The notes beneath the pieces were generated by a model, which worked only from the letters and a program-made list of their open reading frames with translations, was not told the origin of the DNA and ran no database searches. From NCBI GenBank assembly GCA_963724385.1, contig CAVRUJ010000002.1, positions 1,178,001 to 1,242,000 of the forward strand: DNA of 64,000 nt. Direction: 5' to 3'. Both the position numbers and the translations under genes were made by a program. Origin of the DNA: DASXQK01 sp963724385 (GTDB taxonomy: Bacteria > Pseudomonadota > Alphaproteobacteria > Dongiales > Dongiaceae). Positions 51,042 through 59,178 of this stretch are shown in pieces; positions within the stretch are counted from its first letter, which is position 1; every line of letters begins with the position of its first letter.

Positions 51042-51202
51042 TTGGTGCCGAAGAGCCGGGCGCCCAGGCCCGCCGTCACCGCCAGCTTCTTGCCGGCGAT
51101 GCCGAGCGCCTGCAAGGCCGCGGGCGGAGTTTCCATGCGCCCAGCGATCAGAGGAAGTTCGGGCACATTGAAACTCCGGAATGGCGGCGCCAGCTTTCGC
51201 AT
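51038..51202 (-). CDS. Small ORF (54 residues) coupled to hutD
   Basis: An ATG at 51202 opens a 54-codon frame that ends with TGA overlapping the hutD ATG (AAATGAGG). The protein is basic, with APPFRSFNVPELPLIAG at the N-terminal half and LGIAGKKLAVTAGLGARLFG at the C-terminal half. A purine-rich GGGGATGAGAG lies before the ATG. Codon use with G/C in third positions matches the neighbours. It has no recognised family. The stop-start overlap argues that it is translated. Confidence 0.55.
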   Translation of the reverse strand: MRKLAPPFRSFNVPELPLIAGRMETPPAALQALGIAGKKLAVTAGLGARLFGTK

Positions 51203-51311
51203 CTCTCATCCCCTGTCGGGCGTCGGCAATCGGGCGATATTGCCCGCCGCGATGCTCCCTGTCCTCCAGAAAGCCGTGGACTTGGTTCCGGCGAGGCCCC
51301 ATATAGCGCCG

Positions 51312-52136
51312 ATGATGGCGGGGCTTCCATTCCTCAAGATGCACGGGCTCGGCAATGACTTCGTGGTCATCGACGCGCGCGGGCGAAAGGTCAATCTCGA
51401 CGAGGTCGAGACCCGCGCCGTCGCCGACCGGCGAACAGGCGTGGGCTGTGACCAGTTGATCCTGATCGAACCTGCCAAGAGCCGTCTCGCCGATGCCTAT
51501 ATGCGCATCCGCAATGCCGACGGCGGCGAAGTCGAGGCCTGCGGCAATGGCGCCCGCTGCGTCGCCGACCTGTTGATGCGCGAGAAGGGCAGCCGGCATG
51601 CGGTGATCGAGACAGCCGTCGGCCTGCTCGATGCCGAGGCGGCAGACGATGGGCGGGTCAGCATCGACATGGGAGCGGTGCGCCTGGACTGGCGCGAGAT
51701 TCCGCTGGCGAAACCCATGGACACGCTCCACCTCGACCTCGTTCTCGGACCGCTCAAGGATCCGGCCGCGGCCAACGTCGGCAATCCCCATGCCGTGTTC
51801 TTCGTTCCCGATGCTGAAGCGGTGGATATCGCTGCCCTCGGGCCGGTGCTGGAGCGCCACCCGCTGTTTCCCGAACGGGCCAACATCGAAATCGCCAGCG
51901 TGATCGGACCCGATCGCATCCGCATGCGGGTCTGGGAGCGGGGCGTGGGCGTGACGCGGGCCTGCGGCACCGGCGCCTGCGCCACCCTCGTCTCCGCCGC
52001 CAGGCGCAAGCTCGCCGGCCGCCGGGCGGAAATCCTGCTCGACGGCGGGAGCCTCACGGTCGAATGGCTGGCAGACAACCATGTCCGCATGACCGGGCCG
52101 GTCGCCGTCAGCTTCAGCGGCGAACTCGCACTCTGA
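51312..52136 (+). CDS. dapF: Diaminopimelate epimerase
   Basis: DapF, 274 residues, converts LL- to meso-diaminopimelate for lysine and peptidoglycan. The two catalytic cysteines are in VEACGNGARCVA near residue 77 and RACGTGACATL near 219. KMHGLGNDFVVIDARG marks the N-terminus. Two adjacent ATGs (51312, 51315) are possible. It is divergent from the hutD pair and precedes mtaB by 13 bases. Confidence 0.96.
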   Translation: MMAGLPFLKMHGLGNDFVVIDARGRKVNLDEVETRAVADRRTGVGCDQLILIEPAKSRLADAYMRIRNADGGEVEACGNGARCVADLLMREKGSRHAVIETAVGLLDAEAADDGRVSIDMGAVRLDWREIPLAKPMDTLHLDLVLGPLKDPAAANVGNPHAVFFVPDAEAVDIAALGPVLERHPLFPERANIEIASVIGPDRIRMRVWERGVGVTRACGTGACATLVSAARRKLAGRRAEILLDGGSLTVEWLADNHVRMTGPVAVSFSGELAL

Positions 52137-52149
52137 CGGGGCGCGGGCG

Positions 52150-53397
52150 ATGCTCGAGGTCGTCACCTTCGGCTGCCGGCTTAACGCCTTCGAGGCTGAA
52201 GTCATGCGCAGCCACGCGGCCGCAGCGGGCCTCGAAGGCGCCGTCCTCATCAACAGCTGCGCCGTCACGGCGGAGGCCGAACGCCAGGTCCGCCAGGCGA
52301 TCCGCAAAGCCCGGCGCGATCATCCCGGAGCGCGCATCGTCGTCACCGGCTGCGCCGCCCAGATCGATCCCGCCCGTTACGCCGCCATGCCCGAAGTAGA
52401 CAGCGTGCTGGGCAATGAAGAGAAGCTCGCCATCGAGAGTTTCCGGCGGCTTGCCGCGGATGTGGCGCCGCGCATCGCGGTTGGCGACATCATGACGGCG
52501 ACGCAGGTCGAGGCCCATCCGGTTTCGAGTTTCGCCGGACGACGGCGCGCCTTCCTCCAGATCCAACAGGGCTGCGACCACCGCTGCACCTTCTGCGTCA
52601 TCCCGCTTGGCCGCGGCAACAGCCGCAGCCTGCCTCTGGGCGCCGGCGTCGCCCAGGCGCGCCGGCTCCTGGAAGCCGGCGTGGTCGAGATCGTGCTGAC
52701 GGGCGTGGATATCGGCGGCTATGGCGGCGACCTGCCGGGCCGGCCGAGCCTGGGCCAGATGGTGCGCCGGCTCTTGCGCCAGCTCCCGGAGCTAAGGCGC
52801 CTTCGCCTCTCCTCCATCGACCCGAGCGAGATCGATGCCGATCTCTGGCGCCTGATCGCCGAGGAGCCGCGGCTGATGCCGCACTTGCATCTTTCCCTTC
52901 AGGCGGGCGACGACCTCATCCTGAAGCGCATGAAGCGCCGGCACAGCCGGGCCGAGGCCGTTGCCGCGGCGGCGCGGGCGCGCGAGCTCCGGCCGGGAAT
53001 CGCGCTCGGCGCCGATCTCATCGCCGGATTCCCGACCGAGGACGAGGCCATGTTCGGACGCAGCCTCGCGCTGGTCGATGAGTGCGAACTCGCCTTCCTC
53101 CACGTGTTTCCGTTTTCGCCCCGCCCCGGCACGCCCGCTGCGCGGATGCCCGAGGTTCCATCCGCTCTCGTCAAATCGCGAGCCCGGCGCCTGCGCCAGC
53201 ACGGCAGGCTCGCGACAGCGCGTTATCTGGCTGGCCGCGTCGGCCGGGAAGAGCGCGTGCTGGTGGAGCGGCCGGGCAAGGGCCATGGCGAATGCTTCGC
53301 CGAAGTGGAATTCGAGGGCGGGCTGCCCGGCGAAATCCTCCATCTCGAAATCGAGGCGGCCCGTGACAAACACCTGATCGGCCGGCGGATTCGGTGA
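52150..53397 (+). CDS. mtaB: tRNA (ms2t6A37) methylthiotransferase MtaB
   Basis: A 415-residue radical-SAM methylthiotransferase. The N-terminal UPF0004 cysteines are in FGCRLN, INSCAVT and VTGCAAQ. The radical-SAM CxxxCxxC is in GCDHRCTFCVIPLGRGNSRS. A TRAM-like end (FEGGLPGEILHLEI) follows. The CRLN start and the shape are of the MtaB rather than the MiaB branch. It overlaps ftsY by four bases. Confidence 0.93.
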   Translation: MLEVVTFGCRLNAFEAEVMRSHAAAAGLEGAVLINSCAVTAEAERQVRQAIRKARRDHPGARIVVTGCAAQIDPARYAAMPEVDSVLGNEEKLAIESFRRLAADVAPRIAVGDIMTATQVEAHPVSSFAGRRRAFLQIQQGCDHRCTFCVIPLGRGNSRSLPLGAGVAQARRLLEAGVVEIVLTGVDIGGYGGDLPGRPSLGQMVRRLLRQLPELRRLRLSSIDPSEIDADLWRLIAEEPRLMPHLHLSLQAGDDLILKRMKRRHSRAEAVAAAARARELRPGIALGADLIAGFPTEDEAMFGRSLALVDECELAFLHVFPFSPRPGTPAARMPEVPSALVKSRARRLRQHGRLATARYLAGRVGREERVLVERPGKGHGECFAEVEFEGGLPGEILHLEIEAARDKHLIGRRIR

Positions 53398-54344
53398 ACG
53401 AGGCGAAGGAAGGCGGCCGCAAGGGCTGGCTCGGGCGGCTTGCCCATGGCCTGAAGCGCAGCTCCTCGCGGCTGGGCAGCGGCATCGCCGGCATCCTCGG
53501 CGGCCGGCGCCTCGACAAGGCGACCCTCGGCGAACTCGAGGACCTGCTCATCGCCGCCGATCTTGGACCGGCGACGGCGGCCAAGCTGACGGCCGAACTC
53601 GGTCGCGAGCGGCTGGGCAAGGAAGTGGGCGAGATCGAAGTCCGTGAGGCCCTCGCCGGGTCGATCGCCCGGATGCTGGAGCCCGTCGCCAGGCCCCTTG
53701 CCCTCGATCATGCCAAGAAGCCCTTCGTCGTCCTCGTCGTCGGCGTCAACGGCAGCGGCAAGACAACTACGCTCGGCAAGCTCGCCCACCTGTACCGGCA
53801 GGAAGGACGCAAGGTGCTGATCGCGGCCTGCGATACCTTCCGCGCCGCCGCCATCGAGCAGCTGAAGATCTGGGGCGAACGCAGCGGCGTGCCGGTGATC
53901 GCGCGCGAGAGTGGAGCCGATCCGGCGGGCCTTGCCTTCGATGCCCTCGCCCGGGCCCAGGCCGAGGGAACCGACCTGCTGCTGATCGACACCGCCGGCC
54001 GGCTCCACAACAGGGCCGACCTGATGGCCGAGCTCGCCAAGATCGTCCGCGTGCTGCGCAAGCTTGATCCGCAAGCGCCCGAGGAATGCCTGCTGGTGTT
54101 GGACGCGACCGTGGGCCAGAACGCCCACCTGCAGGTGGAGACCTTTCGGGCGCTGACCAACGTGACCGGCTTGGCGCTGACCAAGCTCGACGGCACGGCG
54201 AAAGGCGGAGTGGTGGTGGCGCTGGCCGAGCGGTTCGGCCTGCCGGTCCGCGCCATCGGCGTCGGCGAAGGCATAAACGACCTGCGCCCTTTCGAGGCCG
54301 AGGCCTTTGCCCGCTCCCTGCTGGGCCTTTCGCCGGAGCCGTGA
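53394..54344 (+). CDS. ftsY: Signal recognition particle receptor FtsY
   Basis: FtsY, 316 residues, is the SRP receptor GTPase. GTPase motifs are VNGSGKTTTLGKLAHLY (G1), DTFRAAA, DTAGRL (G3) and TKLDGTAKGG (G4). The acidic A domain of enteric FtsY is absent, and the protein begins directly with the helical N domain (GGRRLDKATLGELEDLL), as is usual in alphaproteobacteria. The start overlaps mtaB and the stop overlaps the next gene (GTGA). The SRP RNA gene lies 8 kb away in the same window. Confidence 0.96.
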   Translation: MNEAKEGGRKGWLGRLAHGLKRSSSRLGSGIAGILGGRRLDKATLGELEDLLIAADLGPATAAKLTAELGRERLGKEVGEIEVREALAGSIARMLEPVARPLALDHAKKPFVVLVVGVNGSGKTTTLGKLAHLYRQEGRKVLIAACDTFRAAAIEQLKIWGERSGVPVIARESGADPAGLAFDALARAQAEGTDLLLIDTAGRLHNRADLMAELAKIVRVLRKLDPQAPEECLLVLDATVGQNAHLQVETFRALTNVTGLALTKLDGTAKGGVVVALAERFGLPVRAIGVGEGINDLRPFEAEAFARSLLGLSPEP

Positions 54345-55273
54345 ATACCCCGGCCCTGAATGAGGCCCTGCCGGGTTCGGCCCTCCATGCTATGGTCGCC
54401 CGCGCCGACAACAGCGGGGGACGGACCGGCATCTTGCTGAAGCCTCGGGAATTCGGCCCCAGGGAGCTTTGGGGCGAGATCGCGGCCGCGATCCGAAACC
54501 GGGGCCTCTGGCCGGCCGCGGGCGCCCGCGAGATCGCACTGGGCGGCGGGCTGACGCTATGGGATGCGACCGGCCGCGCCAAGGTCGATCCCCATGCCTT
54601 GGGATTCCTGCTGCGCTACCTGTCGCCCGGCGACACGGTCGTCGATGCAGGCGCCAATATCGGCATCTACAGCGTGCTCGCCGGCGCCATCGTCGGTCCC
54701 GAGGGCCGGGTCGAGGCCTTCGAGCCCAGCCCCACGCTCCGCCCCTGCCTTGAGGAGAACCTCCGCCGCAACGGCCTCGCCAATGTCCGGGTCCATGCCA
54801 GGCTGGTGGGCGGCCGGCAGATGATCGACCCCTTCGTCGACGGGCGGAGCCTCACGGGCCGCCGGCGCATCCCGGCGCGAGGCGACCGGCTGCACCGCGG
54901 AGCCCCGCTGCCCATTGCCAGCGTCCCGATCGACGACGTTCTGCAGAGTCGGCCCTGCGCCCTCGTCCACGTCGATGTGGCCGGCTATGAGCTGCGCGCG
55001 CTGGAGGGGGCCGAGGCTTTGCTTCGCCGGACCGATGCGCCGCCATTGTTGATCGCCATGGACAAGGCGCTGGCCGATTACGGCCATTCGCCCCGCCGGC
55101 TGGTAGGCTGGCTCGCGGCGCGGCGCTACGACACCTATTTTTACGATGGCATCTATCATCTTCTGATCCATTCAGCCGAACCGTGGCGTCTCAACCGCGT
55201 GGTCGTGGCCCTGCCCGAGCGTGTCCGCAACCTGGTCCTCCACCGCCTCGCCCAAAGGTCCGATCCAGGCTGA
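54341..55273 (+). CDS. FkbM family methyltransferase
   Basis: A 310-residue class I methyltransferase. The SAM motif is DTVVDAGANIGIYSVLAGA near residue 107, with EAFEPSPTLRPCLEENL after it. HVDVAGYELRALEGAEALL is the FkbM hallmark; here DVAG replaces the common DVEG. The GTG start overlaps the ftsY TGA by three bases. Substrate is unknown, and a sugar hydroxyl is typical of the family. The cysteine content is low. Confidence 0.85.
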   Translation: MNTPALNEALPGSALHAMVARADNSGGRTGILLKPREFGPRELWGEIAAAIRNRGLWPAAGAREIALGGGLTLWDATGRAKVDPHALGFLLRYLSPGDTVVDAGANIGIYSVLAGAIVGPEGRVEAFEPSPTLRPCLEENLRRNGLANVRVHARLVGGRQMIDPFVDGRSLTGRRRIPARGDRLHRGAPLPIASVPIDDVLQSRPCALVHVDVAGYELRALEGAEALLRRTDAPPLLIAMDKALADYGHSPRRLVGWLAARRYDTYFYDGIYHLLIHSAEPWRLNRVVVALPERVRNLVLHRLAQRSDPG

Positions 55274-55304
55274 TCGCCCAACTCCCAATCTCGGCGTTTG
55301 AGGC

Positions 55305-56150
55305 ATGACTTCGTCGGTCCTGTTGCTGCTCCTGGTGCTGCTGGCCGCGATCCTGCATGCCTGCTGGAACGCCCTGGTTAAAATCGGCGGCGATCGGCAG
55401 CTGGCCGTGGCCATGGTCGTGCTCATGACCGGCATCGTGGCGCTCCCCTTCCTGCCCTTCGCGGCGATCCCAGCCCCCGCCAGCTGGCCCTTCATCGCGG
55501 GCTCGGCCACCATCCATATCGCCTACTACTACGGCCTGATGCAGATGTACGAGACGGGCGAATTCAGCCTGGTCTATCCGCTGGCACGCGGGCTTTCGCC
55601 CCTGTTCATAGCGCTCGGCGCCGCGGTGTTCGGCGGCGAGGCGCTGGGGCTCCGGCAACTCGCGGGCGTCAGCATGGTCTCGATCGGCATCGTCAGCCTG
55701 ATGTTCGGGCGCGGCTGGCCCCGGGGCGACCACGCGCGCTCGATCCTCTTCGCGCTCTTCACCTGCCTCACCATCGTGGTCTACAGCCTGGTCGACGGCT
55801 TCGGCGTGCGCCGGTCGCATTCGAGCCTGGGCTATATCGTCTGGCTGTTCGCCATCGACGGCATTCCCTTCGTCCTCATCACCTGGCGGCAGCGGGGGAA
55901 TCGGCTCTGGACCTATGTCGCCCGGCATTGGCGGGGGGGATCGGGCGCCGCCGTCATGTCGACGCTTGCCTACGGCATCGTCATCTGGGCCATGGGCCAG
56001 GCGGCCATGGCGGGCGTCGTCAGCCTCAGGGAAACCAGCGTCGTCTTCGCCGCCGCCATCGGCAGCCTGTTCATGGGCGAGAGGTTTGGACCCTGGCGCA
56101 TCGCCGCCGCCGTGCTGGTGGCGACGGGAAACGTCCTGATCCACTTGTAG
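55305..56150 (+). CDS. EamA (DMT) family transporter
   Basis: A 281-residue membrane protein with about ten hydrophobic helices in two repeats, as in EamA drug/metabolite exporters. ILHACWNALVKIGGDRQLAV begins the first repeat; GEFSLVYPLARGLSPLFIALGAAVFGGEAL and MAGVVSLRETSVVFAAAIGSLFMGERFG are the paired family segments. Substrate is unknown. It converges with the NUDIX gene. Confidence 0.87.
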   Translation: MTSSVLLLLLVLLAAILHACWNALVKIGGDRQLAVAMVVLMTGIVALPFLPFAAIPAPASWPFIAGSATIHIAYYYGLMQMYETGEFSLVYPLARGLSPLFIALGAAVFGGEALGLRQLAGVSMVSIGIVSLMFGRGWPRGDHARSILFALFTCLTIVVYSLVDGFGVRRSHSSLGYIVWLFAIDGIPFVLITWRQRGNRLWTYVARHWRGGSGAAVMSTLAYGIVIWAMGQAAMAGVVSLRETSVVFAAAIGSLFMGERFGPWRIAAAVLVATGNVLIHL

Positions 56151-56219
56151 AGGAAGTGGCGCATTCGAGGCCTCATTTGGCCGGCACCGCGCGCACCAGA
56201 GGCAATGCCGGCCCGACGC

Positions 56220-56762
56220 CTAGTAGTCGCCCCATTCCCCCGGCGGATTGCTTTCGATCTTTTGGCCGGCCTCCCCGGCGCCGGCGCGATAGTGATCGAG
56301 GGCCCAGCGCACTGAAGGAAACGCGATTTCGTCCCAAGGAACCGCCGTCCACTCGAACAGCCCCACTTCGGCGCTTTCCGGCCCCGCTTCCACATCGGGC
56401 GAAACCAGTGCGGCCCGATAGATGAGCTGGACCTGGGAAAGCCGCGGGATGTTGTAAACGGCGAGGAGACCTAGAAGTTCGATCTTCGCCCGGGCCTCTT
56501 CCCAAGCCTCGCGCTTCGCGCCTTCGGCCGTGGTCTCATTGAGCTCCATGTAGCCTGCGGGCAGGGTCCAAAAGCCGCGCCGTGGATTGATCGCTCGCCG
56601 GCAGAGCAGGACGCGATCCTCCCAACGGCAGACGGAGCCCACCACGATCCGGGGATTCTCATAGGCGATATAGCCGCAGTCGCGGCAGACGAGCCGGCTG
56701 CGGTCGTCGCCTTCCGGCACCCGGCGCTCGAAGCTCGCCTGCCGGTCCGCTGTTTCGCTCAT
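56220..56762 (-). CDS. NUDIX hydrolase with N-terminal CxxC
   Basis: A 180-residue NUDIX enzyme. Residues 25-29 (VCRDC) form half of a zinc ribbon. The Nudix box is in GYMELNETTAEGAKREAWEEARAKIELL, where the last position has Ala rather than Gly. The N-terminal RSRLVCRDCGYIAYENPRIVVGSV is typical of a family close to NUDT-type ADP-ribose or nucleotide hydrolases. The start at 56762 is supported by the shared SET-rich leader. It is divergent from fdxA. Confidence 0.85.
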   Translation of the reverse strand: MSETADRQASFERRVPEGDDRSRLVCRDCGYIAYENPRIVVGSVCRWEDRVLLCRRAINPRRGFWTLPAGYMELNETTAEGAKREAWEEARAKIELLGLLAVYNIPRLSQVQLIYRAALVSPDVEAGPESAEVGLFEWTAVPWDEIAFPSVRWALDHYRAGAGEAGQKIESNPPGEWGDY

Positions 56763-56932
56763 GGCCCAATTTGGCGCCTCGCCTCGAGGCTGGCAAGCCG
56801 GCCGGTCCGGCGAAAAACCGGACTTGCAACGAGGTTGCGCAGGCCGCCCCGTTGCTGCATGTTCCCCTGCCTCGAAACAGGACAACGCCTAAAATCGGCC
56901 GCCGTCCGCCTGGAAATCCCGCGAGCCCGCCC

Positions 56933-57268
56933 ATGACCTATGTCGTTACCGAAGCCTGCATCAAGTGCAAGTACATGGACTGCATCGAGGTCTGCCCGGT
57001 CGATTGCTTCTATGTCGGGGAGAACATGCTGGTGATCCATCCCGACGAATGCATCGACTGCGGGGTCTGCGAGCCGGAATGCCCGCCGGAAGCCATCAAG
57101 CCCGATACCGAGTCCGGCATGGACCAGTGGCTGGAGCTCAATCGCAAATATTCCGAGTCCTGGCCCAACATCACCCGCAAGGGCGAGCCTCCGGCCGATG
57201 CCGACCAATGGAAGGGCGTCGCCGACAAATTTGCCAAACATTTCAGCCAGAATCCTGGAAAACCTTAA
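56933..57268 (+). CDS. fdxA: 7Fe ferredoxin FdxA
   Basis: A 111-residue ferredoxin with a 3Fe-4S and a 4Fe-4S cluster. Cysteines are in EACIKCKYMDCIEVCPVDCF and in CIDCGVCEPECPPEAI. MTYVVTEACIKCKYMDCIEVCP is the family start. The C-terminal helix (NRKYSESWPNITRKGEPP) is typical of FdxA. It is upstream of carD on the same strand, with an independent carD promoter between. Confidence 0.96.
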   Translation: MTYVVTEACIKCKYMDCIEVCPVDCFYVGENMLVIHPDECIDCGVCEPECPPEAIKPDTESGMDQWLELNRKYSESWPNITRKGEPPADADQWKGVADKFAKHFSQNPGKP

Positions 57269-57293
57269 ATACAACAATAAGTTACGCCACTTA

Positions 57294-57336
57294 TTGAATC
57301 TGGGCTTCGAATCTGTTACTATGATGTCACAGTAAC
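57294..57336 (+). promoter_or_regulatory. carD promoter with inverted repeat over the -10
   Basis: TTGAAT (57294-57299) and TACTAT (57317-57322) are separated by exactly 17 bases. GTTACT (57315-57320) and AGTAAC (57331-57336) are inverted copies with a 10-base gap, overlapping the -10 and start region, so they may form an operator. A leader of roughly 130 bases then contains GGCTGCC-tc-GGCAGCC. A strong promoter in front of carD is expected for a global regulator. Confidence 0.55.
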
Positions 57337-57461
57337 GGCTGCCTCGGCAGCCGGCATTGGCAGCGAGTGACACTTCCGTGCGGGCGTATTCCGCCCGGTT
57401 TCGGGATCAGGGGGACGAAACGGCTTGGCTCGAGGTTGCGCGGGCCATGAGGGAGGAGCTT

Positions 57462-58025
57462 GTGACTGCGCCCGGGCTTAGGTCGGCAATGAAAACGTCT
57501 CAACTGAAGGCAAAGGTCAAAAAAACCGTGAGCAAGGACATCGGATTCCGCAAAGGCGACTTTGTGGTCTACCCGACCCATGGGGTCGGCCGGATCATCA
57601 GCATCGAGACCCAGGAAATTTCGGGTCATAGCCTGCAGGTCATCATCATTCATTTCGACAAAGACCGCATGACGCTGCGCGTCCCCGTGGCCAAGGCGAA
57701 GAACTCCGGTCTGCGCCGGCTGTCGACGCGCAAGATCATGGACACCGCGCTCGCCACCCTCAAAGGCCGGTCGCGGGTGAAGCGGGCGATGTGGAGCCGG
57801 CGGGCCCAGGAATACGAAGCCAAGATCAATTCCGGCGATCCGGTCTCCATCGCCGAGGTGGTGCGCGACTTGCATCGCAATGCCGACCAGCCCGACCAGT
57901 CCTACAGCGAGCGCCAGATCTACCAGGCGGCTCTGGACCGGCTGGTGCGCGAACTCGCCGCGGTCGAGTCCATCGACGAACAGGCGGCGACGCAGAAACT
58001 CGAACTGCTGCTGAAAGCGGCCTAA
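57462..58025 (+). CDS. carD: CarD-family transcription regulator
   Basis: A CarD/CdnL protein of 187 residues from GTG 57462, preceded by GGGAGGAG; an ATG at 57489 would give 178. The RNA-polymerase-binding Tudor-like domain is FRKGDFVVYPTHGVGRIISIETQEI, and the second domain contains VKRAMWSRRAQEYEAKINSGD and ERQIYQAALDRLVRELA. CarD stabilises open promoter complexes, including those of rRNA genes. A perfect 14-bp hairpin follows the stop. Confidence 0.9.
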   Translation: MTAPGLRSAMKTSQLKAKVKKTVSKDIGFRKGDFVVYPTHGVGRIISIETQEISGHSLQVIIIHFDKDRMTLRVPVAKAKNSGLRRLSTRKIMDTALATLKGRSRVKRAMWSRRAQEYEAKINSGDPVSIAEVVRDLHRNADQPDQSYSERQIYQAALDRLVRELAAVESIDEQAATQKLELLLKAA

Positions 58026-58041
58026 ACTCGCTACGATCACT

Positions 58042-58073
58042 TGCCGCGCTGGCCTTTGGAGGCCAGCGCGGCA
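58042..58073 (+). terminator. 14-bp hairpin after carD
   Basis: TGCCGCGCTGGCCT (58042-58055), loop TTGG, AGGCCAGCGCGGCA (58060-58073): a perfect 14-bp stem in the 76-base gap before the phosphoesterase-like gene. No T-run follows, but it is the most stable hairpin nearby and probably ends carD transcription. Confidence 0.55.
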
Positions 58074-58101
58074 CAGTTGCAGCAGAGTTCGGGGGTCGCC
58101 C

Positions 58102-59178
58102 GTGGCCAGGGACCACGACAAGTTCGCCCTGCTCCATGCCGCCAGGCGCGTCTGGGCCATCGCCGCCGTCCATGGCGAGGCCGACCGGCTGGCACGGCTC
58201 CACGACGCGCTCGCGCCGCGCTTCCGGCAAGGCGACCGGCTCGTCTATCTCGGCAACCTGCTTGGCCGCGGCAACCAGATCCGCGGCACCCTCGACGAGG
58301 TCCTCGATTTCCGCCGGCGGCTTCTCGCCCGCCCGGGGATGTTCCTTTACGACCTCGCCTACTTGCGTGGTGCCCAGGAAGAGATGTGGCAGAAGCTGCT
58401 TCAGCTTCAGTTCGCCCCCAATCCGCGAGCGGTGCTGGAGTGGATGATGAACCAGGGCGTGGACGCCACCCTTGCCGCCTATGGCGGAGACCAGCGCCTG
58501 GGCATGGCCAGCGCCCGGGAGGGCGCCGTCAGCATGACCCGCTGGACCAGCACGCTACGCAGCACCATGCAGGGCTACCCCGGTCATTTCGAGTTGATGG
58601 CGGCCCTCCGACGGGCCGCCTATACCGACGACCATCGCCTTCTCTTCGTCAGCGCCGGCATCGATCCGGCCCGGCCTTTTTCCGAGCAGATCGATTCCTT
58701 CTGGTGGGGCGCGGACGGCTTCGGCCGGCTCGACCAGGCCTATGGCGGGTTCGCGCGCGTCGTGCGCGGCTATGACCCGAGCCATGGCGGGCCGGAGAAC
58801 GGTCCTTTCAGCACCACCATAGACGCCGGCTGCGGCTTCGGCGGCGCGCTGGTCGCCGCCTGTTTCCTTCCCAGCGGCGATGTCGACGATTTGATCGAGT
58901 TCGTGATCATCCGACCGGCCCTTCCCGCCGTATTCAAGGGGGGAGGAGAACCTGATCATGGCAGAACGCGCCGACGGCCGGTTGGACCAGGCCGAAACCC
59001 GCTTCATCCGCGATTGCATGCGGGCACCCTATCTCGACCGTGCGCGCGAGCAGGCGCTTGCGCTCGCCTGGCGCGACCAGCGCGATCAGGGGGCCTTCGG
59101 CGAACTGGTCCTGGCCCACTTGCGCCTGGTGGTCGCTGGCGCATTGCGCCTGCGCGGCTATGGCCTGCCGGTCGGTGA
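58102..59178 (+). CDS. Metallophosphoesterase-like protein, 3' end probably frameshifted
   Basis: Read as is, this gives 358 residues and overlaps rpoH by 221 bases. The first about 280 residues look real and resemble serine/threonine phosphatase-like calcineurin-fold proteins (VWAIAAVHGEADRLARLHDAL, GDRLVYLGNLLGRGNQIRGTLDEVLDF), although the usual D-x-H and GNHE residues are partly degenerate (AVHGE, YLGN). Residues after about 284 are a shadow of rpoH. An extra G in the run of six (58938-58943) would create TGA at 58953-58955, three bases before rpoH. Such a gene often precedes rpoH2-type sigma genes. Confidence 0.7.
   Translation: MARDHDKFALLHAARRVWAIAAVHGEADRLARLHDALAPRFRQGDRLVYLGNLLGRGNQIRGTLDEVLDFRRRLLARPGMFLYDLAYLRGAQEEMWQKLLQLQFAPNPRAVLEWMMNQGVDATLAAYGGDQRLGMASAREGAVSMTRWTSTLRSTMQGYPGHFELMAALRRAAYTDDHRLLFVSAGIDPARPFSEQIDSFWWGADGFGRLDQAYGGFARVVRGYDPSHGGPENGPFSTTIDAGCGFGGALVAACFLPSGDVDDLIEFVIIRPALPAVFKGGGEPDHGRTRRRPVGPGRNPLHPRLHAGTLSRPCARAGACARLARPARSGGLRRTGPGPLAPGGRWRIAPARLWPAGR

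Noticed and set aside
57300..57320. tRNA T-arm-like TTCGAATC
   Set aside because: No acceptor stem or anticodon arm surrounds it; it is the spacer of the carD promoter.
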